Assembly (NCBI GenBank): GCA_033032865.1
Contig: JAWHQI010000024.1
Coordinates: forward strand, 3,998,501-4,062,500
Length of the DNA stretch: 64,000 bases
Source of the DNA: Dactylorhiza incarnata
Lineage: Eukaryota > Streptophyta > Magnoliopsida > Asparagales > Orchidaceae
Direction of reading: 5' to 3'
Below the pieces are notes generated by a model. It was not told the origin of the DNA, did not search any database, and saw only the letters and a program-made list of their open reading frames with translations. Below, piece after piece: positions 33,027 to 46,704 of the stretch (within the stretch, counting starts at the first letter, position 1; each line of letters starts with the position of its first letter). Position numbers and translations under genes: made by a program.

Positions 33027-36000
33027 ATGGAAGGAGGAATAACAAGAGGTCTTGGTATGAGCTCCTGACGCAGACTAACTTTAAGAAGGGGAAGTCTTGT
33101 ATGGAGAGCTATCTTTTGGGCAAGGACCTCTGGGAGGTTGTTGGTGGAGAAGAAACTCAAGAAGTGGTTGCTGCTGGTGAAAATGCTCATCTGGTGAGAG
33201 CTTGAAGGAGAACTAATGCTAAGGCGGAGTTTACTCTCAAGCGGGCTATCTCATCAGAATTGTTTGATCACATCGTTGGATGTCGATCAACTGTTGAGAT
33301 TTAGACGGTCTTGGATGGCTTGTTCAATAAGAAGAATGTAGCTCGGGTACAGTTCTTGGAGAATGAGTTGGCGAAAGCCACTCAAGGAGACTTGTCCATA
33401 TCAACGTTCTTCCTAAAGATGAAGAACCTTTGCACATAGATTTTGGCTTTGGACCCAGATGAGCCTATCTCAGAAGCTAAGCTGAAGATGCACATAATTC
33501 GCGGCTTGCGGAGGGAGTATGTGGCCTTTGTTACTTCTGTTCAAGGCTGGGCCAATCAGCCATCATTGCTGGAGCTGGAAAACTTGCTTGCGTCGCAAGA
33601 GAGTTTGGCTATGCAGATGGCGGGAATGTCTGTCTCTGGGGGAGAAAGTGAGTTTCTTTATTCTGGAAAGAAAAAGCGTTGGGACAAGAAGAAGAATTCA
33701 TCTAGAGATGATGACCCATCTACTTTGTATCAGCAGGAGAGGAGTTATGCTCCTAAGCGTGATGGGAAGAAGAAGGAAGGACCAAGATGCTTCAGGTGCA
33801 ATAAGCTTGGTCACTTCAAGAAGGACTGCAGAGTCAATCTTCAGTCGGGGCATGTTGCAGGAAAGGAAGAGGCTGGTTCCAATACTAATGTTAGTTGGGG
33901 AGATGGAGCCTTTATGACGGGCACTTGTGTTTGGGCTATGGCTTCCATTAACTATCAGGATGATTGGATAGTGGATTCTGGGTGTGGTCATCACCTCACC
34001 GGGGATGAATCCAAGTTCTTATCTTTGCAGACAAACACAGGTAATGATGCTATCATTACTTCTGATGATTCTATACATGCAGTAAAGAAGGAGGGTGTAG
34101 TTTCTTTAAATGGAGATCGAGGTCCTCTTACATTGAAGAGTGTCTATCATGTTCCGGGGATGAAGAAAAAACTCTTCTCGGTGACCAACGCTGTTGTTGC
34201 TGGCTATCACGTTCTGTTTGGTCCAACAGAAGTGAAGTTTCTTCGAAACATGTCAGCGGTGAAGGCTAAAGTCACTCATGTTGGTAGAAGGGTGAAGGAC
34301 TTATTTGTGTTATCTACAAGTTCGTATGTTGATAAGATGAGGACTAATGATAGCACTGATATCTGGCATAAACGACTTGGGCATGTTGGGATGGATAAGC
34401 TGAAGGCTATGGTGGGAAGAGGCCTTGTGAGAGGCTTGCCTAGTCGGTCATCTTTCGGTGAAGATCATGTTTGTGCAGGTTGTCAATATGGTAAGGCTCA
34501 ACGCCTTCCATTCGACAAGTCACAAAGCAGATGCAATGCACCATTGGAGTGTATTCATGGTGATCTGTTTGGACTTATCGCAACAGCCAGTCTTGGAGGC
34601 AACAAGTATATGCTGGTCTTGATTGATGAATTCACTAGATATACTTGGGTATATTTTCTGAAAGAGAAGCCTAAAGCGTTCGGGAAGTTTGTGGAGTTCA
34701 AGAAGCTCGTGGAGGGTCGGCTTAATCTGCGGATCAAGAAGTTCAGAACCGAAAATGGAGGAGAGTTTACTTCCAATGCGTTCTTCAACTTCTGCAGAAA
34801 GCATGGCATCCAGAGAGAACTCTCTTGTGCTCACACTCCACAACAGAATGGAGTTGTAGAGCGGAAGATCCGTCATCTGACGGAGACCTGCAAATGTTGG
34901 CTTCATGCCAAGAGTATCCCAAAGTCCTTCTGGGCAGAGGGAATGTCTTGTGCAACTTATGTCATCAATCAGATGCCTTTAAGTCCCATCAACATGAAGA
35001 CCCCACATGATTTGATGTTCAAGATAAAGCCTACAGTGGAACACCTTCATGTGTTCGGATCTACCTGCTATGTGCATGTTCCTGATTCCCTCAGAACGAA
35101 GCTAAATGCGAAAGCAAGGAAGCTAGTCTTCGTCGGTTATAATGACCGGAAGGAGGGTTGGAGATGCATGGATCTAGAGACACGGAGAGCCGTGGTCTCA
35201 AGGGATGTGGTATTTAATGAGCTAACTTCATACCAAGGTAGCTCCTCCGTTGAGTTACAAGAAAGCAGGGTAGATGGTGGACCAGAAGAAGCTGCAAGGG
35301 AAGTTCTGGTGGAGTTGCCTGTTTCACCAGGTGCTCCAGTTGCTTCTAGCTCTGGGTCAGGTGCTTCAAGTTCTGGAAGCAGGGGGAGTGATGCTCTAAG
35401 TGTGCCCGGGAGAAGAGCTAGTCCAGAAGTTGCAGTGGAAGAGGTGGATCAGAGTAAAGCTCTGAGGAGGTCCAAGAGGACTATTATTCCACCAGCTCGA
35501 TATACAGGGGGAAACCAGGTGATCTTCGTCTCATGTTTCTTTGCTGGTCCCTTGGATGAGCGAGAGCCATCATGCTTTGAAGACGCCACTGGAGTTAAGG
35601 AGTGGGAAGATGCCATGAATAAGGAGATGGCTGCCCTCAAGAAGAATGAGACTTGGGATCTTGTGCCCAAGGTCGATGGCATTACTCCTGTGACATGCAA
35701 GTGGGTCTACAAGCTGAAGAAAAAAGCTGACGGGAGTATCGAGTGATACAAGGCTCGCCTTGTAGCTCGAGGGTTCTCTCAACAGTACGGAGAAGACTAT
35801 GAAGAGATGTTCAGTCCGGTAGCCAAGATGACTTCGGTATGGGTGGTGATTGCATTGGCAGCTAGCCAAGGGTGGAGGATTTGGCAACTCGATGTAAAGA
35901 ATGCTTTCTTGTACGACGAGATTGACAAGGATACCTTCATGGTTCAGCCACCGAGATACGTATCGGAATTTCATCCAGGACACGTCTGCAAGGTCAAGAA

Positions 36001-36852
36001 GGCTCTTTACGGGTTGAAGCAAGCGCCTCATGTGTGGTATGGGAAGATCGTAGAATACCTCCAGTTCTGCAGATACTTTGCTTCAGATTTAGACTCGAGT
36101 CTGTTCGTAAAGAAGATCGGGGAGCTGCAAGTCTTGGTGTTGTTATACGTTGATGACATGATCATCACGGGAAACTCGGAGGATGAGGTAGTTAAGCTTC
36201 GGGCTGAATTAGCTATCAGGTTTGAGATGAAGGATTTGGGGGAGCTTCACAATTTCCTTGGACTCGAGGTGGAGAGGAAAGAGAGCAGTGTGCTTATTTC
36301 CCAGAAAGGTTATGCGGAGCAGATCATTAAGAGATTTGGCATGCAGGATGGGCAGAGCAGCTCTACTCCACTGGAGGTTGGTCTAAAACTTCGGCGAGAT
36401 GAGGGGAGGATTCTTCCTGATTCGTTGGTGTTCCGGGCTCTTGTTGGGAGTCTAATATATTTGACGATTACTAGACTGGATATTGCTTATGCAGTTGGTA
36501 GGGTAGTCGATATATGGGGGAACCACGAAAACCTCATCTGGTGGCAGCAAGAAGTATTCTGAAGTACGTGAAGTCAAACTCAAACATGGGTCTCCTTTAT
36601 GGGAGAGACACGGGCTTTTGTTTGCATGGATACATGGATGTCGATTATGGGGGAGATTCTGACGATCGGAAGTCGACGTCTGGTTATGTTTTCTTATGCG
36701 GATAGGTGGCTATTTCATGGTACAGCAATAAGCTGGATTCTGTGTCTGTCTCTACCACTAAAGCGGAGTACAAGGCTTCTGCCTTGACAGCTCAGGAAGC
36801 CATCTGGCTTAGGAGATTGGTGGATGACGTCCATAAGGAGGTTCGAGGTCCT
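33027..36852 (+). pseudogene. gag-pol: Element C gag-pol up to the D insertion
   Basis: Gag probably starts at ATG 33027 (MEGGITRGLG) and shifts frame by ~33060. The frame then runs to ~36500. Stops in gag occur at 33203, 33302 (both likely former Trp) and 33437. The long open part 33443-35746 has a CCHC knuckle CFRCNKLGHFKKDC (about 33791-33832), protease WIVDSGCGHHLTG (33967-34005), the integrase zinc domain (HKRLGH...CAGCQYGKA), and the core [36 protein letters not shown] starts before TGA 35744-35746 and continues to LYVDDMIITG (36145-36174). A frameshift near 36500 precedes RNase H (DVDYGGDSDDRKSTSGY), which stops at 36852 where D is inserted. Confidence 0.87.
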
Positions 36853-39387
36853 TGCAACGGCCCGAAGCCCGCCACAATTTAAATCTTCGTCTTTATCTTT
36901 TGAGTAGGTTTTACATAATTAAATAATGCAGCTAAGGGAATCACAAGAATGATACCAGTAAAAGACATAAAAGTACTTTAATTCATTATCATAATTTACA
37001 TCATGTCCATGCTTACAGGAAAAGCCAAAATACAAAAGTACATATCAAACTGAAAGGTATAATACTAAAATACATTCTAACCCACGGTCGATACGCATCT
37101 TCCCTTTGCTTTCTTTCTGCCTCCGCAGGTCTCCTCCTAGTGGGGCCTAGAGCACTGGCGGTCTGATCCTAAAAAGAAAATTAACATCCAATTAGTTTTA
37201 GAAAACTAAGTGAATTCCTTACCTCTTCGACCACCCTATAGGCAAACACGGTGAGTCAGCTATAATAAGCAGTTATATAAATCTGAAAAACTGTATGAAC
37301 ATGAAAGTAGACAGGCAAAGTAAACTGGGGCACAGAAATAAATAATTTCTGTTATTTCAGTTCTTATATCTTATGATAGTTCGTTTTCATGTTCAATTAT
37401 CTTTCTTTTCGTTCTCTCGAAATACTGAGGGTCATTCTTAATCACATATCCGGGCCCATCAAATCAATGTCCATTCTAGGGCGCTCAACCACGCAACAGG
37501 CTCTCATGCCTCCTCAATTGGACATTTCAGTATCAATTTCCGTCGGAGATCTACCCCTCCACTGGGTGTAGGAGTCTGAAGCTTACCACCCTACTAGGCT
37601 GACCCTTAGTGTTTCGATGCGTCGACGCACTCTCTTTTTCTTATTCATTTCAATTCATATTCACATCATCAATATAGGAAATAATTGTTTTAATTCCCCT
37701 CAGAAATTCTATCGCTTGCTAATCCATATTTAGCTTTTTAGCGATTTCATACATTTCAGTGATTTCAAATCTTCCACATTCTATATCAAAGCAATTCATA
37801 TTCAACAAAATATTTGAATGTATACGAAATCAAAGCCGTAAGGACTCACCGCAGCTTTTCCTTTGTCCTTGTCCTTCGCAGGATTCTCGTCGCGTCTATC
37901 GCTGGACGCCATCCTCTGCAGTATCAATTAAATCATTTACTATAGGGTTGCGTCTTTAAATAGATACGAAAAGAGTCCTTAAGATGGCCACAACTACGAC
38001 CTCTAGGAGTTGCCTAGGAAAGGACAAGCTTGGGTGACTCGAAAGATATGCAAAAATCAGATGTTTTAACTCGTAAAAAGATCAAATTTCAGCCCTTGAC
38101 AATTCCCAAAAACATTACTACTAACATCCCACATAAGCATGAAGAGGGTAGCTAAGAGGAGTCCTCAAGAACCAACAATAAAAGCCTGCCAATACAAGTC
38201 GTAGCAGCAGTAAATAACAACAATTAACAGCCCATATAGCTAAGAAAGGCAGCCCAAACAGCAAGCTAAAACCCTGCCAACATAAACTAATAAATGCAGC
38301 ACTAAGGGTTGTTATGTGGCAACACCAAGGGCTGCCAACAGAAGCTCTAAGGGCTGCCACTGCAGTCCAAAACCTCTCCAAAAGAGTGGATCAAAAGACA
38401 ACTGAAAACATCCCAAAGGCTCCAATAATCAAGAGGAACAACAACAAAAAAAGTCAGCTATAGTAGCCTCCAAAGCAACCATACATCACAAGGTAGCTGA
38501 ATAAACAGAACACCCAAAGCCAAGGTAACAAGGCAGCCAACAACACAAGAGCATGAAAGAAATCAGCTCAGATATGGAGGGAGAGGGAGAGGAAATCTCT
38601 TTAAATCAAAACCCTAGCATAACTCATACAATAAAGGAATCAAATCCCCCAAGACTGAAACCCTAACTCCTCCTCTACAAATTTCAGCAACTAAGCAAGA
38701 GCAAAATAGCCATTTGTTAAGAAGGAGAAGAGGGGGAAGTATGAGAAGAGCTCACAGTGAGGAGAGCAGCAAGAACAAGAGCCTAAACAGCCGGTCAAAC
38801 TACTTCCAGACAACCACCAATACCAAGGCTGCAGGAAAATAACAATAGCAGCAATAACAGTCCACGAGGGCAGCAAAACTCCTCCCAGAACAGCCACTAG
38901 AAGAAGCAGCAAGGAGAGGGGCAGCAAGGCTTCAGGAGGCGGTAAGAAGGAGAAGTAACGGGAGAAGTGCTCAATAGGCTAAAATATTAGGCTAAAAAAA
39001 TTCACCGCCAATGGATAAAATAAGATATATAATAATATATAATAAAACCAGCACAGCCTGCTAAGGAAAAGCTCAGCCATCTCAACTCAGCCAGCCCAAA
39101 TCAGCCCTCAATTAACCCAACAGCTAGCCCACTTGGTTACCAAACTCCAAATTTCTATTAATATTTTAATATCAAGCCATTACCAAGCCAAATCTAATCC
39201 GCCTTTTCAGCATCGGAATATAAAATATATACAAAACGAACGCCGCAAAACATCAAACAAATCTCGAATTCCAAAAATAAATTGTGCGACGTCGAATCGA
39301 CACTGAATCTTTTTCGTTTTCATCATAGGGGAATATTATTTCTCATCATTTACAACATTTATACATATTTTCAGGTCAGTTATTACA
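36853..39387 (-). repeat. D 3' LTR
   Basis: 2535 bp, TGCAACGGCCCGAAGCCCGCC to TTATTACA. The start has mutated relative to the other LTR (TGTAACTGCCCG). It holds many small ORFs that I do not regard as genes. Near 37290-37325 it keeps a segment missing from the other LTR. Confidence 0.92.
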
Positions 39388-39402
39388 ATTCTCCCCTTCT
39401 TA
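39388..39402 (-). other. Polypurine tract of D
   Basis: The minus strand reads TAAGAAGGGGAGAAT, adjacent to the 3' LTR. Confidence 0.8.
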
Positions 39403-39425
39403 ATAAAATTTCCGTCCTCGAAAAT

Positions 39426-42400
39426 TCAATCTTCTTGGTTCAGACAGAACGCTGGAAATAAATTTATCATCGCATATTCTCGTTCCCAAGTAGCAGCATT
39501 GGCACGGTGACCTTTCCACCATACTTTGACAAAATTCACATCGCGATTTCGGAGATTCTTGCTCCGACGATCAATAATTTGATAATGTTCCGTCGGGCTA
39601 GACAAATCAGCTTCTATCTGCGCATCACTGGCAGAGATCATCAAATCTGGATCAGGAATATATCGTCGGAGAGCAGAAACATGGAACACATCATGTAACT
39701 TATGTAATTCATCAGGAAGAGCCAAACGATAGGCTACGTCGCCAATACGCTCAAGGATTGGAAAAGGGCCAACAAATCTTGGACTGAGTTTCCCGATTCG
39801 TCGAAATCTAGAAACTCCGTTAAAAGGCTTAATTTTTAAGCACACATGATCGCCAACATTAAATTCGACCCGACGATGCAGGATATTATAATACTTTTGT
39901 TGTCAGTCCTGTGCAATCTTCACTCTCTGATGAATTATTCGAATTTTTTCTTCGATTTTGTTTGTCTCTTACCTCAGAAATATTTTATTTTCCCCATCTT
40001 CCGTCCAACTCAGGGGAGTTCTGCATCGCCTTCCATAAAGAGCTTCAAATGGAGCCATTTGGATCGTCAATTGGTAGCTATTATTATACGCAAATTCTAC
40101 CAACGCTAAATATTTTTCCCACGAACCTTTCAAATCCAGAACTACCATTCTCAATAAATCTTCGAGCATCTGAATAGTGCATTATGATTGACCATCAGTT
40201 TGAGGATGAAAAGCTGTACTATACATTAATCTTGTTCCCAGCCTTTTATGCACTCGTCTCCATGTATCCGATGTAAATCTTCCATCTCGATCAGATACTA
40301 TAGTTCGCGGAATTCCATGTAGCTTAACGATTACATTGATATATAATTCTACTAACTTTTCAGTAGGTCCTCCTTGCTTCATTGCAATAAAATGAGCGCC
40401 CTTCGTTAATCGATCAATAATTACCCAGATTCCATCATTGCCTGGCTTACTACGAGGTAAGCCAAATACAAAATCCATTGCTATATCATCTCATTTCCAT
40501 TCAGGAATAGGAAGTGACCGAAGATAACCTGCATGCTTCATATGCTCAGCTTTCACTACCTGACAGGTATGACATCGAGCAATATAATTGGTCACATCCT
40601 GCTTCATTTTAGGCCACCAAAACTCCTGATTTAGATCATAATACATTTTTATTCGGCCAGGATGAATCGAATACAGTGTGTTATGAGCTTTATATAAAAT
40701 ATCTTTTCTCAAATTATCCGCGTCAGGGACGCAGATTCTATCATTTAAAAATAGCAATTCATTTTTCTGGGTAAAAGCATTTGCTTCTCCCCTTTTTACC
40801 TTTTCTAACACACCCATCAGAAACGAATCTTGTGGCATTTCCTTCTGGATTCGATCATTCAGCGAATATTGAATCTGCATCTGGAATAGCTGCGCTCGCT
40901 TTTCCTCATTCGACAAAATAATGAAAATTTCCATTTCTTGCAACTCTCGTAAGAGCTTTCTGTTAAACTGCGGCATTACAGATATTGCGGCTACACTTTT
41001 TTGACTTAAGGCATCTGCAACAACATTTGCTTTGCCAGGATGGTACTGAATATCCAAATCATAATCTTTAATAAATTCCAGCCACCTTCTCTGTCGCAGA
41101 TTAATTTCTTTCTGATCAAAAATATACCTTAAGCTCTAATGATCGGTGAAGATTTCACAACGCACACCATACAAATAGTGACGCCAAATCTTTAACGCAA
41201 ACACAACTGCCGCAAGCTCCAAATCATGCGTTGGATAATTCTTTTCAGCATCCTTTAATTGCCTAGAAGCAAAGGCAATCACCTTTCCACGTTGCATTAA
41301 TACACAACCTAATCCCTTATAGGATGCATCACTATAAATTTGAAACCCATCTGATCCTTCGGGCATTACCAAAACTGGAGCAGTCGTTAATCGATCTTTC
41401 AGTGCCTCAAATGCTTGCTGGCACTCGCCTTCCCACTTAAAAGGTACATTCTTTCGAGTTAGCTTTGTCACCGGTAGCGCTAACTTGGAAAAGTCTTTCA
41501 CAAATTTTCTATAATATCCTGTTAAACCCAAGAAACTGCGCACTTCGGTTACCGACTTTGGTTGAGTTCATTTCACAATTGCTTCAATTTTAGTTGGATC
41601 AACCGATAGACCTTCTTGATTAATCACGTGGCCCAGAAAAGCCACTTCTTTTAACCAGAAGTCGCACTTCAAAAATTTGGCAAAAAGACGTTGCTCTCTC
41701 AATGTTTGCAAGGCTAGACGCAAGTGCTGGGAATGTTCTTCTTCTGACTTAGAATAAATCAGAATATCATCGATGATAACGATCACGAACTGATCGAGAA
41801 AAGCTTTAAAGACTATATTCATTAAGCCCATAAAAGCTGCAGGGGCATTTGTTAGACCAAAAGGCATTACAACAAATTCAAAATGCCCATACCTGGTACT
41901 AAATGCAGCCATCAGAATATCTTCTTTAATTCGCAGCTGGTGATATCCTGATCGAAGATCAATTTTTGAGAATACTCGCGCACCCACGAGTTGATCAAAT
42001 AAATCATCAATTCGAGGCAATGGGTATTTGTTCTTGATTGTCAGCTTATTCAGCTCATGATAATCAACACATAAACGAAGAGATCCGTCCTTCTTTTTAA
42101 CAAATAACACTGGAGCGCCCCATGGTGAAGTGCTCGACAGAATAAATTTTTTATCTAATAGCTCTTGCAACTGCACCTTTAATTCAGTCAATTCTTTTGG
42201 CGTCATCCGATAAGGTGCTTTGGCCACTGGAGCAGCTCCTTCAATCAACTTGATTTCAAATTCAACTTCTCGAGTCGGAGGCACACCAGCAAGTCTTCGG
42301 GAAATACATCCAAGTATTCCCGCACTACAGGCACCGCTGAAATTTTCTTCTTTTCCTCTTTGGACTCCTAAATCATTACTAAAATGGCATCGCATCCTTT

Positions 42401-42965
42401 TCTCACTTTCTTCCATGCCTTCATGGAAGAAATCATAATCTTGGAGACTTCTCCAAGTCCCCTAAATACAAATAAACTCCCGTCTGGATATTTAAAAAAC
42501 TATCTCCTTCGATTTGCAGTTGATTACTGCTTCTTGATTCGACAGCCAATCCATACCGAGAATAATATCGCATTCAACTAACGGTAGCACTGCAACATCT
42601 GCTTCAATTCTTTTCTCGTTAAAAGTTAACTGTACCACGGCTCGCTTTTGAGTAGTCAGCACCGTATTATTTGGCATAAGAACATTCAACGGTTTTGCAA
42701 CTTGATATTGGTGTGTACGAACATAATTAAGTATAATTGACGAAATAAAGGAATGACTAGCACCAGCATCAAATAAAACCTTTAATAACTGATCATTCAC
42801 ACTTAACATACCTGTAACCACCGTATCTGCAGCTTCCGCTTCTTGTTGCCCAAGATTGAAAGCTCGGGGCTGGACCAGTCTTTCTTCTCTGTCTCCTTCA
42901 ACAGGAACAGATGCCGATGCAATAGACTCTCGATCCCCTGCTTTGGAAGTCCCTATATGAAACAT
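39426..42965 (-). pseudogene. pol: Element D pol: protease, RT, RNase H, integrase, chromodomain-like end
   Basis: Most segments share one frame broken by nonsense codons. Protease: LFDAGASHSFIS (about 42740-42780). A local frame disturbance lies between protease and RT. RT (41568-42416): [45 protein letters not shown] and [10 protein letters not shown] in the catalytic position. RNase [22 protein letters not shown]. Integrase: zinc motif with RCHTCQ, core MDFVFGLPRS, IVSDRDGRFTS, TAFHPQTDGQS. C-terminus: DVFHVSALRRYIPDP, then YQIIDRRSKNLRNRDV.FVKVWWKG....ATWE, a chromodomain-like fold that would guide integration. Stops at 41568, 41136, 40491, 40182 and others make it inactive. Confidence 0.88.
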
Positions 42966-43019
42966 TTTCTGAGCTGGTAAGGCTGGAGCTCCCTTCTGGC
43001 TTTCAGTCCGTTGTAGCTA

Positions 43020-44053
43020 TGGACAATTCTTCCGCTGATGTCCCGGTTGGCGACAGTAAAAGCAGAAACCAGTCAAAAATTCCCCCTGTGCATCTTGCCA
43101 CACTTGGCACACTTCGTCACTGTCGCTTGGGAGACCTGTGTATTAACGGTCGACGATGATTGTTGCTGCTTCTTCTTCCACGGGGGTGTACTTGCTTTGC
43201 TTGATGACTCTGGACTGAATCCTTCTTTTAAGCGTTTCTTATACAGTTCAGATCGGCGCCACCTCTTCTCGGCATCCAATTCAACCATTCTGGCTTTTTC
43301 CACTAGAACTGCATAATCTGTAATATCAAATGGAACAACTACTGCGCGGATGTCGTCTCGCAAGCCCTCCTGAAAATGCAAGCATCTTGCTTCTTCCGTG
43401 GCCACGACAGACTCAGAATAATAAGCTAAACTAGCGAATTCCACCTCATACTGCGGAACCGACCGATTTCCTTGCACTAAACGCAAGAATCTTTCCTGGA
43501 GTTGTCTCTTTTCGGTCCTCGACACAAACCACTTTGTGAACTCACCAGTAAATTCCATCCACGTGACATTCGCCAAGCCCTTCGCAACAAATTTTCCTTT
43601 CATCATATTAAGCCACCAACGCTTTGCCTCTCCTTCTAGCAAAAAGGCAGCTAGTTCTACTTTCCGCTCTGCTGGGCACCGCATCGCTTCAAATATAGTC
43701 TCAATCTGCAAAATCCAATCCTCGGTCTCTATCGGCGAAAGACCTCCACGGAGGGTTGGCGGCTTTTAATCCAGAAATGGCCTCAAATCTGTATCAACTA
43801 GTGCTGGGGGAGGTACAACTGACACAATTGATGCTGGAGGAAGCATAGCTGGCATAACCGGTGTAGCTACAAAAGGAGTATCCCATACCAGTCTAGTAGC
43901 CTCCGCGATGGCCTGGGCTATATCTGCAATTTGAAGCGGGGCAGCTCTATGCCCATTATCACTTTCTTCAGACATAGCTTCCATGACCGCTTCAGGTTCC
44001 TCTCGAGCCTCTCTAATTCTACGGCTCGAGTATAAAAGGGCTCCTGAAAACAA
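43020..44053 (-). pseudogene. gag: Element D gag
   Basis: Retrotrans_gag-like protein: FLLEGEAKRWWLNM, WMEFTGEFTKWF, RFLRLVQGNRSVPQYEVEFASL (43430-43660). The frame from 44053 is interrupted by TAA at 43766-43768 just before the capsid part. The likely natural start is one of the Met codons near 43974-43990. A zinc-knuckle beginning CAKCGKMHRG ends at a stop (43073-43075), and a second knuckle (FCFYCRQPGHQRKNC) follows in another frame near 43020-43070. The broken frame separates gag from protease. Confidence 0.78.
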
Positions 44054-44142
44054 GACATGATCTCATTCAGTATATGAACATCAAAGTAACATTATGGCCT
44101 TACATTGGTACTCTCTGCATTACACGACTTGTGAAAAACCGG

Positions 44143-44154
44143 GCTCTGATACCA
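44143..44154 (-). other. Primer-binding site of D
   Basis: The minus strand reads TGGTATCAGAGC, 6 nt from the 5' LTR. Confidence 0.9.
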
Positions 44155-44160
44155 CTTTGT

Positions 44161-46704
44161 TGTAACTGCCCGAAGCCCGCCACAATTTAAATCTTCGTCT
44201 TTATCTTTTGAGCATGTTTTACACAATTAAATAATGCAACTAAGTGATCACAGGAATGGTACCAGTAAAAGACATAAAAGTACTTTAATTCATTATCATA
44301 ATTTACATCATGTCCATGCTTACGGGAAAAGCCAAAATACAAAAATACATATCAAACTGAAAGGTATAATACTAAAATACATTCTAACCCGCGCTCGATA
44401 CGTATCTTCCCTTTGCTTTCTTTCTACCTCCGCAGGTCTCGTCCTAGTGGGGCCTAGCACACTGGCGGTCTGATCCTAAAAAGAAAATTAACATCCAATT
44501 AGTTTTAGAAAACTAAGTGAATTCCTTACCTCTTCGACCACCCTATAGGCAAACACGAGGAATCAGCTATAATAAGCAGTTATATAAATCTGAAAAACTG
44601 CGGCACAGAAATAAATAATTTCTGTTATTTCAGTTCTTATATCTTATGATAGTTCGTTTTCATGTTCAATTATCTTTCTTTTCGTTCTCTCGAAATACTG
44701 AGGGTCATTCTTAATCACATATCCGGGCCCATCAAATCAATATCCATTCTAGGGCGCTCAATCGCGCAACAGGCTCTCATGCCTCCTCAATTGGACATTT
44801 CAGTATCAATTTCCGTTGGAGATCTACCCCTCCACTGGGTGTAGGAGTCTGAATCTTACCCCCATACTAGGCTGACCCTTTGTGTTTCGATGCGTCGACG
44901 CACTCTCTTTTTCTTATTCATTTCATTTCATATTCACATCATCAATATATGAAATAATTGTTTTAATTCCCCTCAGAAATTTTATCGCTTACTAATCCAT
45001 ATTTAACTTTGTAGCGATTTCATACATTTCAGTGATTTCAAATCTTCCACATTCTATATCAAAGCAATTCATATTCGGCAAAATATTCGAATGTATAAAA
45101 AATCAAAGCCGTAAGGACTCACCGCAGCTTTTCCTTTGTCCTTGTCCTTCGCAGGATTCTCGTCGTGTCTATCGCCGGACGCCATCCTCTGCAGTATCAA
45201 TTAAATCATTTACTATAGGGTTGCATATTTAAATAGCTATGAATAGAGTCCTTAAGATGGCCACAACTACGACCTCTAGGAGTTGCCTAGGAAAGGACAA
45301 GCTTGGGTGACTCGAAAGATATGCAAAAATCAGATGTTTTAACTCGTAAAAAGATAAAATTTTAGCCCTCGACAATTCCCAAAAACATTACTACTAACAA
45401 CCCACATAAGCATGAAGAGGGTAGCTAAGAGGAGTCCTCTAGAACCAACAATAAAAGCATGTCAATACAAGTCGTAGCAGCAGTAAATAACAACAATTAA
45501 CAGCCCATATAGCTAAGAAAGGCAGCCCAAACAGCAAGCTAAAACCCGGCCAACATAAGCTAATAAATCCAGCACTAAGGGCTGCTATGTGGCAACACCA
45601 AGGGCTGCTATGTGGCAACACCAAGGGCTGCCAACAACAGCTCCAAGGGCTGCCACTGCAATCCAAAACCTCTCCAAAAGAGTGGATCAAAAGTCAATTG
45701 AAAACAACCCAAAGGCATCCAATAATCAAGAGGAACAATAGCAAAAAAAAGTCAGCTATAGTAGCCTCCAAAGCAGCCATACAACACAAGGTAGCTGAAT
45801 AAACAGCACACCCAAAGCCAAGGTAACAAGGCAGCCAACAACACAAGAGCATGGAAGAAATTAGCTCAGATGTGGAGGGAGAGGGAGAGGAAATCTCTTT
45901 AAATCAAAACCCTAGCATAACTCATACAATAAAGGAATCAAATCCCCCAACACTGAAACCCTAACTCCTCCTCTACAAATTTCAGCAACTAAGCAAGAGC
46001 AAAACAACCATTTGTTAAGAAGGAGAAGAGGGGGAAGTAGGAGAAGAGCTCACAGTGAGGAGAGCAGCAAGAACAAGAGCCTAAACAGCCGGTCAAACTA
46101 CTTCCAGCCAACCACCAATACCAAGGCTGCAGGAAAACAACAATAGCAGCAATAACAGTCCACGAGGGCAGCAAAACTTCTCCCAGAACAGTCACTAGAA
46201 GGAGCAGCAAGGAGATGGGCAGCAAGGCTTCAGGAGGCGGTAAGAAGGAGAAGTAACGGGAGAAGCCTTCAATAGGCTAAAATATAAGGCTAAAAAATCT
46301 ACCGCCAATGGATAAAATAAGATATATAATAATATATAATAAAACCAGCACAACCTGCTAAGGAAAAGCTCAGCCATCTCAAATCAGCCAGCCCAAATCA
46401 ACCCTCAATTAACCCAACAGCTAGCCCATTTGGTTACCAAACCCCAAATTTCTTTTAATATTTTAATATCAAGGCATTACCAAACCAAATCTAATCCGCC
46501 TTTTCAGCATCAGAATATAAAATATATACGAAACAAACGCCGCAAAACATCAAAAAAATCTCGAATTCCAAAAAACAATTGTGCGACGTCGAATCGAAAC
46601 TGAATGTTTTTCGTTTTCATCATAGGGGAATATTATTTCTCATCCTTTACAACATTTATACAAATTTTACAACATTTATACATATTTTCAGGACAGTTCT
46701 TACA
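44161..46704 (-). repeat. D 5' LTR
   Basis: 2544 bp, TGTAACTGCCCGAAGCCCGCC to GTTCTTACA. It contains a ~23-bp tandem duplication (around 45576-45621, GGGCTGCTATGTGGCAACACC twice) absent from the 3' LTR, and an extra ACAACATTTATACA copy near its end. Confidence 0.92.

Larger units (their letters stand above)
36853..46704 (-). mobile_element. Element D: complete Ty3/Gypsy chromovirus-like retrotransposon
   Basis: 9852 bp flanked by exact GTCCT duplications (36848-36852, 46705-46709). Long LTRs: 36853-39387 (2535 bp) and 44161-46704 (2544 bp). Domain order is gag, protease, RT, RNase H, integrase and a C-terminal chromodomain-like segment, which defines Gypsy. Long LTRs, the initiator-Met PBS and the chromodomain-like tail fit the Del/Tekay chromovirus group (inference). 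LTR copies differ by several small indels. It interrupts C's RNase H coding region. Confidence 0.93.

Noticed and set aside
37389..39000. Small ORFs in D's LTR, repeated near 44662-46377
   Set aside because: Present in both LTR copies of D, without motifs; chance frames in regulatory repeats.
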